A DNA stretch of 64,000 bases from Phallusia mammillata (Eukaryota; Chordata; Ascidiacea; Phlebobranchia; Ascidiidae): positions 62,001 to 126,000 of the forward strand of contig QLIY01000337.1 in NCBI GenBank assembly GCA_003260075.1. The letters run 5' to 3'. The position numbers were made by a program, and so were the translations under genes. Positions 13,774 to 23,300 of this stretch are shown here, in pieces. Under the pieces are notes generated by a model. It was not told where the DNA came from. It did not search any database and was given only the letters and a program-made list of their open reading frames with translations. How positions within the stretch are numbered: position 1 is the stretch's first letter; each line of letters opens with the position of its first letter.

Positions 13774-15996
13774 ACAAATAAATTAATCATGAGCATAATA
13801 GCAACACAATGTCATAAAAGTAGAACTAACAGCCAGAAGCAACAGAATCTTACAATAGAATCATGTTAAATTATAACTGTTTAGAAAGTTGAAAGGCAAA
13901 TTTATATTTATTACAAAAACACACATATATATTTTACCCTAAGAAACAAGTTTAAGCAATTTTGAAATCATTCAGTTACTTCCAACTGGAATTGTTACAT
14001 CACAATTTAAAATTTGACACTATAATTAAGCAGGTGTCCCAAAAAATCTTTTTTCTGTAAGTGCATGTTGCATTCTGCCCTGAAGCTTACAAAAATTATG
14101 TTGTAAGGCAAGGCTACCCACAGTTTATGGAAAAAATGTGCGACATCGGTATTACAAAAGTTTTTAGTATGTCAAACAGAACTTACATGGACTCATTGAG
14201 GCAGACACTTGGACCAATAACATTCGCTGCACCAGTGATAATTTTAAAGCTAACTTCGCTTTTACTGCACCCCATGGAAACAGTGCAAGGGTTCTTCTGC
14301 ATTTTCTTTTTCACTACTGTAAGTACAGATAAAAACATAGTATATGACAAAAGATTTTTTTTCATTTTTATGATATCACCAAATACTGCAAGTAAATTGT
14401 TACACACATTTGCATTACGTATTCCCCCCCCCCTATGACAAAAGATTTTTTTTCATTTTTATGATATCACCAAATACTGCACAAGTAAATTGTTACACAC
14501 ATTTGCATTAGATATCGAAGTATAAGTAAAACCAATTTATTATGCTTTTTGTTATGGTATTTAGAAACATACAAAAAGTTACACATTGTATGGCTTTCAA
14601 TATTACATTTACCCAGGACTGTTATAAAAACAAAAAGTAATACTTAACAAATTTAAAAAAATGCTCGATTAGTTTAAATATCGGGGTACATATAAGATGT
14701 GACCCTTTGAAAAAACTTTTTTCATTCATAGTGTACTCAATTGAAAGTCAACTTCAAATATTATTTCAAACTTGTTTTTATCAAGAGTGAATGTCCATTT
14801 TATTCCTGGATTTAATCGACTAATTGCCAATAACAGTTTTACCAATTATAAATACATGGTTTTATTGTTGAACAAGCAGCATAGGTTTTAAGGATACTCA
14901 AAAAGGGACACAAACTATGAAAGGTTACGAACCAATGTCAAAAACGGTTTTAAACTTGTTTTACCTGGATTCTCTTGTTGTCTTTTGTCCCACTCCTCTT
15001 CTGCTTTCTTTATCGACTCCTTGTCCATCAGTTTATCCGGGTCCTCTACTTCAACCTTGATTTTCTCTCCGTCCTTATGCTCAACAATTGATGCTTTAAA
15101 GCACAATAATATATGAAACAGTCTATATGTCAGAAGACAAACACGCCCCCCCCCCCCATCAGTTTATCCGGGTCCTCTACTTCAACCTTGATTTTCTCTC
15201 CGTTCTTATGCTCAACAATTGATGCTGAAAAGCACAAAAATATATGAAACAGCCTATATATCAGAAGACAAACACACTACTGCCCATTACAATAGTTTGT
15301 AACTAATATGAGGTTACAGTTTGGAATTCGAATTAGTGAAAAACCAGATTTTGCTTTATCAGAATCATACGCATATAATTGATAAAAATGCATTTTGCAG
15401 TTGATTTCCTGTAGAGCCTTTATTATACAGTTTGTGGCAATAACAGCAACTTTCTTTAACCAAAATAAAATATGGAGGAATTACTTCACCATAGGAAAAA
15501 AGCAGACACATTTACTCTTTTGTACCATGTCCAGAGGGGCATTTGTATTTTTAGGAGTGTCCCAAGCACAGTTTTTTAATACTTTTATAATCACTGTGGG
15601 ATAGAATTTTCCTTTCACTTTAATACATTGAATCAAAAACTACAATTAGTTTTATCAAAGTCTGAATACATATCAGCATTTTAAGAAAATGTGTATGCAA
15701 AATCTTTGTTTGACTAGGGTGTTGAGAGCCGAGATAGATTTGAAATACTTGAGTATGTCATGCACATTTGAACAACAGCTTAAAAGTTTTAACAAACCTG
15801 GGACATCTTTCTTTTCCTCCACTGGCGGCTCGATTTGTAACCGATCATAAAGTTGTGCATAAAGATGAACAGTATACCAAGCCAACAGCATTATCGTCCC
15901 AATGAGGAGAATTCGAAAAACACCTGAAGTAAATGCATTGATTAGCGTAAACTTATTTTACAGTTTAAATCTGCTTAAATTCGAAATTTTACTGGT

Positions 15997-16095
<99 letters not shown>

Positions 16096-17814
16096 ACAAC
16101 ATAAATAGCTAATGTGGAACAGTTATTGACATGAAAAACTATGGAACAAGTTTATGTAAATGTTATAGCCTGAAACCCTGCTATTCAACCGGTGTATTGT
16201 ATCAAAACCATGGTATACAACTGAATAATGGTATACAAAGGAAACAAAGCTTAGGCCAGTGTGTTACTAAAGGTCGCAATTGTGTTTTGAAGAATGCTGT
16301 CAGGAAGTGAATATTATTGCATCAGTACTTCTAATTACAAAGCTAAATCCAATAAAAATGATTGTGAAATACTACCCACATGCCCAGACTAACTGCTATA
16401 CATGTTTCTATTAACTTTTTTTCTATTTTAGAATCTCAAGAAAATAAAAATATTGCAAAAATTGTCATGGATATCTCAGTACAAATGAGGATAATATTGA
16501 TTGTTATTTAACAAGGGCAGCTATTAAGATGATTCAAAAGCATGTTATATACAAATAGCAACAATACAGGAACTACCTAGTGATTAAATTAACTTTTTTA
16601 CATTTTTGCATACTAATTTTTTTGTGCCTAGCATAAGAATATAATCCCTTGATTTGTTTATATTCTGCGTACAATTAACAAAAATGCTATGGGTATATAT
16701 GAGTGTGTCGTGATTGCTGGTCTGCATAGACCAGTGGTTCCCAAACTTTTTCATTTTTTTTAAAAAACGGTCCCTTTGCCATTATTTCGAGGGCTCGCGG
16801 TCCTTAAGCCTAAATGTGTATTTCATAAAAACGAAAGTTGATTGCAGGATTTTAGCTGGTTATGCAAAATTGCGCATAACAATCATCCAAAGACAGCATG
16901 TGACATCACAAACAGGACAAAAACATTACAATTGTGCGCGAACAATTGCATTTTTGATAGTTGTCATTCAATAAAGGCCATTGTTTAGCAATGGAGGCGG
17001 TCGATTCTCAATTTTACTTTGATTTAAACTTATTTAGTGGCACAAACTGACGCCAAATAAGATTATAGAATTACTTCAACCGCTTCGCGGTCCCCCCAAA
17101 ATTGCCTCATGGACCCCTAAAGGACCGCGGACCCCAGTTTGGGAACCGCTGGCATAGACTCTTACGGGCTAATCCCAGTTATGAATTTATGTTTATCTTA
17201 ACTGGTGAGGTATATTTGCTGGGAAATTGTGAAAGGTGTACAACACAAAAAAGGCACCGGCATAAAAGTATACTGCATGAAGTACTAACAAATATTTTCT
17301 TGCCCTCTGCTAGTAAATTTTGGCAAATGTGCTTCATCAGTGTACAATAAAAATCACTTTCATTTCTTGTGTGGTCGTATATTTTATCAGCACTTTGAAG
17401 TGCATTTGGCATTTTGCAAATAAAGTGAAAGTAAATGTCATGGTTTACAAAGGTTAAAATATACAATGTTAAAATGATATTATAGCAAACATCTTAGTAC
17501 ACATGTTATTTACTATGTTTCTTACATTGGATCTAAAAAAGAATCATGTTTCATACTTTTCAACCTTCCATGGATTGGCTATGTACACATTGTAAGACAG
17601 ATCTGCTACTCTATTCAAAACACTGTACTCTATAAAATTAGACACGAGTATTTTTTGAAGTTGTATTTTTGCACAGCTATGTTTTTGGCCAGTTGATGCT
17701 TTTCAAAGATTTAAGTTTGTCCAGTGTTGTTTTAATGTGGTCCAAATAATCATTTGCAGTATGACAGAAAAAAGTTAGAAAGATGTTTTAAATTTGCTTA
17801 CCAGTGCATCTCAT
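10070..17814 (-). CDS. FAM3-like (ILEI domain) secreted or type II membrane protein
   Basis: FAM3 proteins are small secreted cytokine-like proteins with a compact beta-beta-alpha (ILEI) fold. Exons on the minus strand: 17802-17814 (ATG, MRCTG), 15798-15923, 14965-15093, 14187-14316, 11962-12071, 11792-11876, 10070-10196; phases join correctly for 240 codons. The N-terminus is a membrane anchor or signal (VFRILLIGTIMLLAWYTVHL), then a Lys/Glu-rich linker, then the domain: FKIITGAANVIGPSVCLNES, NNVDRGMNVAVIDG, VIMVTTYDDAAFK, SFRDNWIFVGGKN. These match FAM3C stretches such as GAANVVGP, NNVGRGINVA, GTYDDGATK and FRDNWVF. The final exon after NAFEQ is not resolved; a short in-frame tail ending at about 9715 is possible but does not resemble FAM3. 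Exon 3 is partly duplicated beside a C run (15158-15224). Confidence 0.85.
10270..10799. mobile_element. hAT-like MITE, family C (GCTCGG-rich), broken
   Basis: Starts TAGGGATGGGCC and carries the GCTCGG/CCGAGC-rich interior seen complete at 53649-54036. The right end is interrupted by C runs at 10711-10720 and 10800-10809, and the piece 10721-10799 repeats about 10342-10420. Confidence 0.6.
10800..13384. repeat. C-run junctions inside the FAM3-like gene
   Basis: C runs at 10800-10809, 10990-11000, 12344-12354, 12479-12488, 13195-13204, 13301-13310 and 13375-13384. Copies 10810-10989 and 11001-11182 are near identical, as are 12223-12343 and 12355-12478. The pieces 13205-13300 and 13311-13374 are copies of 14774-14862 and 11918-11981, so they are out of order. 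Confidence 0.85.
13688..13773. repeat. Long C run (about 86 nt)
   Basis: The flanks (13385-13687 and 13774 onward) are a second copy of 12742-13194. The C run stands where the first copy has about 40-75 bases of ordinary sequence near 13052-13093. Confidence 0.85.
14424..15157. repeat. C-run junctions at 14424 and 15146
   Basis: 14434-14523 repeats about 14340-14423. The C run at 15146-15157 precedes a second copy (15158-15290) of the region holding FAM3-like exon 3. That copy has the better splice acceptor (TTTTCAG versus TTTAAAG). Confidence 0.8.
15999..16095. repeat. Long C run (about 97 nt)
   Basis: Uninterrupted cytosines in intron 1 of the FAM3-like gene. I do not see clear duplication of the flanks. 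It reads as a proline run in frame, but that is not a protein. Confidence 0.9.
16732..17151. mobile_element. hAT-like MITE, family D (CAGTGGTTCCCAAACT)
   Basis: Inverted ends CAGTGGTTCCCAAACTTTTT and AGTTTGGGAACCGCTG with a perfect 8-bp target duplication GCATAGAC (16724-16731 and 17152-17159). The interior includes GGACCGCGGACCCC. A second member in opposite orientation is at 57143-57556. Confidence 0.9.
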
Positions 17815-20397
17815 GATTTTGGTTTCGTGAAGATTCACACAGTTCTTCCACAACCAGAATTTACCAAATCAAAATCAACCAACTTACCGACTAAAATATG
17901 TACAACTAAAAAAACACACATATCAATAAAGATCACTTTTGCTCATATTGTAAACATGGTGTACTGTAGTCAAGAGATTTATTGAAAGGAAAAGGCAGCC
18001 TACGGGAAGTAGTGCTAAATAGTTTGCATTACTAGTAGCAATGTCCTGTTTGATCAACTGAAATAAAACAGTTAAATACATAAGTGTGTGTTAGCAAAAC
18101 TTTTAATTGCATGGTTGTTGTCAATTTTATTCGCTTTGTGACACATCTCGGGTGTGCAGGACCAACATGCCCCGCATGCGCTCATGCACGACCCTTAAGT
18201 CCGTGTGCGATACCAACTTTTAAATAGCTTTGTTGCAGAATTTCTACAGACAACCCAAAATTTTATCAAAAATAATCGTGCCACCAGCTGCCATGCTCTG
18301 CAAACTGGCATCTTACAGCATTAAGAATGATTAGATAACCAGTCCAATGAAAAAGGTTGATAATTAGATTTGGCAAAATATTTAAATATCACAGATAGCA
18401 TATTTACAAAGAACAGAAACAACTTATTTCAATGTGGAAGCAACGACCCCCCCCCCACGTAAGTGTGTGTTAGCACAACTTTTGCTCTGCAAACTGGCAT
18501 CTTACAGCATTAAGAATTATTAGATAACCAGTCAAATGAAAAAGGTTGATAATTAGATTTGGCAAAATATTACAGATATCATATTTACAAAGAACAGAAA
18601 CAACTTATTTCAATGTGGAAGCAACGTTTTTTAATGTGACATAATTCGTAAACACTGCAAGCAAGGATGCTAGAACTTGTAAATAGTGCAACTAGAAAAC
18701 ATTAGTTGAAACAAACCTATAGTTTGCACAAAACAATTAATGTGATTACCATCCCCCCCCCCATTCGTAAACACTGCAAGCAAGGATGCTAGAACTTGTA
18801 AATAGTGCAAGTAGAAAACATTAGTTGAAACAAAACTATAGTTTGCACAAAACAATTAATGTGATTACCACTCATGTTTTTTTGAGAATGGTAAGTTGAA
18901 ATTTTTAAATAAATTTTCCAATTTTAATGCCATTTGGTAAGAAAATCCTATCTTGTATGATATTTACTGGCTACAAAAGCAAGTTGCAAGTTTGTTTTAA
19001 AATTGATTTGACATTGCCCTTAAACCAAAACAACCACGGACACCAGTCTGCAGAGTATGGCAGCTGCACGCGCAATTTAGTTTCGAAACAAAAAATTGGC
19101 ACATCGAATTTTCTGCATTGCACACAGAAATTGTGTAACAAAGGCAATAATTGTCCTGTTTTAAACTCTATCGCTTGCTTTGCACCTGCTGAAATTGGTC
19201 TTGCACGCAAATTTACAGGCCGTGTACGCGCACGCGGGACATATAGGTCCTGCATGCACAAAATCTCGTCGGTAACTGCCATGTTGTGCAGACTGGCAGA
19301 GACACAAAACAAAATAATGAAAAGTCGTAATTAAAGGAAAATCTTTGGAATTAAAACTACTGAGGTCTGAATTTGTAAATCACTTCATATCATAGGTTTT
19401 TTGAAACTACATGTCATGCTGGATAGGTTAGAAAACTAACAAAAATGTTCCTAAGATTTTTAGATCTTTCCATTTTTTGTCAACACGATAATAATAACGA
19501 TATACAATAAACATGTCTGACCAAAAATGTTTAGCAAAATCTGATTATTTTTATCTCAACACTTTTAGACTTCTGAACAACAAGCTAAGGTAATAGAATA
19601 AAGGGTCTAAAGCAGTGGTTCTTAACCGGTGGGAAATTTCCCACTAGTGGGAAATTTAATGTTTTCGGAGGGAAATTATGTAAGCTTGAAAAGAGCAAAC
19701 TCGGGCTCGATGGTCGAAACCGGCTTTGAATTAACCGTTGAAAGCTACATTACTACAAATTTTCTGCAACAACATGTAAGATTGATTTAACCAAGGTTTA
19801 CAAGACACATACAAGTCCAAAGACCGTTTGTTACATCACAGACAAGACTGAAACCATCAATGACTTTGCTGTTGTGCGCGAATAGAAGCCTTTCCTTTGT
19901 AGATTGTGATGCAAAAAATGACTAATGCAAGCACAGCAAGATCGACCTTTAGGATCCAGACCAAAGCGCTCCACAAAATTATGTCATTTAAAGAATATTT
20001 TTTTTGTTAACGTAGGGCACAAAACATGATTATAAAAATAACAGAGGGGGGAATTCGAAGTTGGTGATTGACTTTAGTGGGAAACCACACTAAAAAGGTT
20101 AAGAACCACTGGTTTTCAACTCAATCCCCAAGTCTGACAAAGTACAACACGGCAAACAACAAGTGATTTGGCAACTTCTTTTTGTGCCAAATGGCAAACC
20201 GCAAAACGTAATCGTAAAAATTGCACTTTTACCAGACATCACAGAGCACGTTAATTACGTCATACATCAAAATGTACAATAGCGAAGCACCCTGGGGTTT
20301 TATCGAGTTAAAAGATATTTTTTAAGTCCGTAACTTTAGGAAAGAAACAATGTTCGTGTGACAATTTAGTTTTTGCACATTTGAAGAAGAAGAAAAG
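17815..20397. other. Intergenic interval with repeats
   Basis: No gene recognised between the FAM3-like start and the NLR stop. C runs at about 18447-18456 and 18752-18762 separate paired copies: 18457-18620 resembles 18080-18108 plus 18296-18446 with the middle missing, and 18763-18868 repeats 18650-18751. GC-rich repeats at about 18140-18300 and 19020-19290 share GCATGC and CTGCCATG segments. Confidence 0.55.
19613..20111. mobile_element. hAT-like MITE (CAGTGGTTCTTAACC)
   Basis: Ends CAGTGGTTCTTAACCGGTGGG and GGTTAAGAACCACTG are inverted repeats about 500 bases apart. No intact target duplication was found and no transposase lies inside. Confidence 0.75.
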
Positions 20398-23300
20398 TTA
20401 CAATACAATTCTCCAGCGGGACTTTGATTTGATGACCTTTTTTGCCTCTTCAGACAATCCACACCAACTCATACAAAGAACCCTAACGTTGTGTAAGCAG
20501 AGAACAAGAGATTCCACACATTCATCCCCAACAGCAACGTTGCAGGACAGGTTGAGCCTTTCAATCTATAAATAGCATTCAAAGACAGTACATTACCCAG
20601 AAGGTTTATTTAAATGTTTGTTTTACAGTTAAAAGCCCTGCCTTATTTTATGTACAATTTAAAAAGACACAAAGAAACAAACATGATAATATTACTGGTG
20701 TTTTTGAAGAGCGTATTCCTTTCGAAATGTTGGTCACACCGATGCTTCCAATACCACAATCAGTAAGCTGCAAATCCTCGATGTTGTGAACACAAACAGC
20801 CAATAATGTTGCACCCGTATCCCCGATTTTATTCCAGGAAAGATCAAGTTTCTTCAACTAAAGAGTAAAAAATCGGTGAAAGCTACCTCTATAGGCTATA
20901 CTGATTACATCTTTAGAAATATGCATTTAAACGTAACAAATAATAACCACTAACCGGATGTGGTAAGTCTTTGATTTTCTTAGCTAGTTCTTCAAGACCG
21001 ATGCTTCCGATGCCAGCAGAAGACAGTGATAGGACTTTGATGTTATGAATGCAACTTGCAAGTGATGTTAATCCAAAGGGCCTAACTTTGTTCCAGGAAA
21101 GGTCCAGGATATCAAGCTGTTAAATGACATTTTTGAAACACAGAGATACACATTATACAACTGCATGTTGGTCTATTAGACTAACTTGGGTGCTACATTT
21201 TGACAAAACGTCATGTGTATGCTGTCGAGGCACTTACGGGTTTGGGTAAAACTTGAATCTTCGTTGATAGCTCTGCGACTCCACAGCCTTCGATGTCACA
21301 GTGACAAAGTATGAGCTCTTTGAGCTTGTGAACGCACCGAGCTATTGCAGATGCTCCCAGATCACCGACAAGGTTCCATGACAAGTTAAGCCTTTTAACC
21401 TGTGCAAAAAGATATGAAGCTAAGATTGCGACTCCCAATGGACGCAAACATCACTTAACAATAAGAAAAGTATAGGGTTAGTAGAAAAACTAAGTACAAG
21501 ACTATGGGAATGCTTGGGGTACCGGCTTGATTCGGTATAACCCTTTCAATAGATACTATGAAGTGCAAAACCCTGTTGGAATGGTGCGTTAAATAAAGTT
21601 TCATTTGATAGATTCCCCCCAGTAGCTATAGCAACATGTAGATATATCTCTATCACCAAAGTAATGATTCACAAATCACAGTACGCCTATTAAAGGCGCC
21701 ACACCGAATCAGCCGGTCACCAAGCATTCACCACCATATGGCAAGGCGTAGGCTAGAAAATCTAGCCTGGGGTGGGATTCGAACCCACGACAGGAGTCTT
21801 TCTGGGACTTACGCTGTACCAACTAAGCTACGCAGGCTCAGTGGAGGATCCGCCGAAAGTTGAATCACAAGCACCGTTGTAATAAATAAGACCTGTGTGG
21901 AAAGGTTTAATAAAAGACTAAAATAGGATATGCCAACCTTTTTGGATTCCCTGTCTTGTAGTATAAAGCAAAGATTGACAACATCAATGGGAAGAAGATC
22001 TGCGAAGCAGCGGTCGATCCTCAGAACAAGTGAAGAAGCCACAGATGATGTTAGCTCTTTGTCGTTTGCTTCATGTGTCCAGGTCCAAACGCGTTTCATG
22101 GTTGCATCATCTTTCGCTTTCTTACAAACGTTGAGCAGCATCTCCTGAAGCATCGCCTTTTTGGCTTTGAGGTCCTTGCCCGTGCATCCGGAAACAATAT
22201 GGTTAAGCTCGCAGAAAACCTTGTCGTCACAAATCCCGAAAGCAAACTTGCCCACGACCTCCCACCTGACACTGTCACCCCCCCCCCATGTGTCCAGGTC
22301 CAAACGCGTTTCATGGTTGCATCATCTTTCGCTTTTTTACAAACGTTGAGCAGCATCTCCTGAAGCATCGCCTTTTTGGCTTTCAGGTCCTTGCCTGTGC
22401 ATCCGGAAACAATATGTTTCAGCTCGCAGAAAACCTTGTCGTCACAAATCCCGAAAGCAAACTTGCCAACAACCTCCCATCTGACACTGTCCCCCCCCCC
22501 CCTTTCTGGGACTTACGCTGTACCAACTAAGCTACGCAGGCTCAGTGGAGAATCCGCCAAAAGTTGAATCACAAGCACTGTTGTAATTATTTTAAACAGA
22601 AACGGAACAAATGTATGGAAAGGTTAAATAAAGTACTAAAAAAGGATATGCTTACCTTTTTGGATTCCCTGTCTTGTAGTATGAAGCAAAGATTGACAAC
22701 ATCAATGGGAAGAAGATCTGCGAAGCAGCGGTCGATTCTCAGAACAAGTGAAGAAGCCACAGATGATGTTAGCTCTTTGTCGTTTGCTTCATGTGTCCAG
22801 GTCCAAACGCGTTTCATGGTTGCATCATCTTTCGCTTTCTTACAAACGTTGAGCAGCATCGCCTGAAGCATCGCCTTTTTGGCTTTGAGGTCCTTGCCCG
22901 TGCATCCGGAAACAATATGTTTCAGCTCGCAGAAAACCTTGTCGTCACAAATCCCGAAAGCAAACTTGCCAACAACCTCCCATCTGACACTGTCCAGCCG
23001 TTTGTAAACGCCCTTGAACTTCTTCAAAGGCATAAGCATCATGAGGTAGACAGCCGAAAAGAACTCTTGCCAAGTGAGCTGAGAAAAATATCTTCGTTTG
23101 TCGCACTCCAAGATTGTTAGCTGGAGGTTGACCCGATTTATTACAGCTGTGTTTAAAAACGCATCGGCATTGCTATCGATTCCAGCTGACTCGAGGTCTT
23201 CTACATTGTAGAATGCTTTCCTATCTTGAAAGCCGGTCCAAGCCAAGTTCGCCAGTTGGTCCAAGTTCAAGTTTTGTCCTTTAAGATGTTCCGTCCGAGC

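Noticed and set aside
13509..13796. Poly-glycine ORF on the minus strand (and poly-proline or poly-glycine ORFs at 15902-16108 and 41575-41860)
   Set aside because: Created only by the C or G homopolymer; flanking residues come from introns or repeats and the runs look artefactual.
14061..14438. 125-codon plus-strand ORF
   Set aside because: Shadow of the FAM3-like exon at 14187-14316 read on the minus strand; the minus frame matches FAM3 family motifs.
18927..19334. Overlapping 113-135-codon ORFs on both strands
   Set aside because: No family resemblance; the region shares segments with another GC-rich repeat at about 18140-18300.
21760..21840. Functional tRNA gene on the minus strand
   Set aside because: Dispersed relatives with a common non-tRNA body, and an imperfect acceptor and anticodon arm, indicate a SINE.
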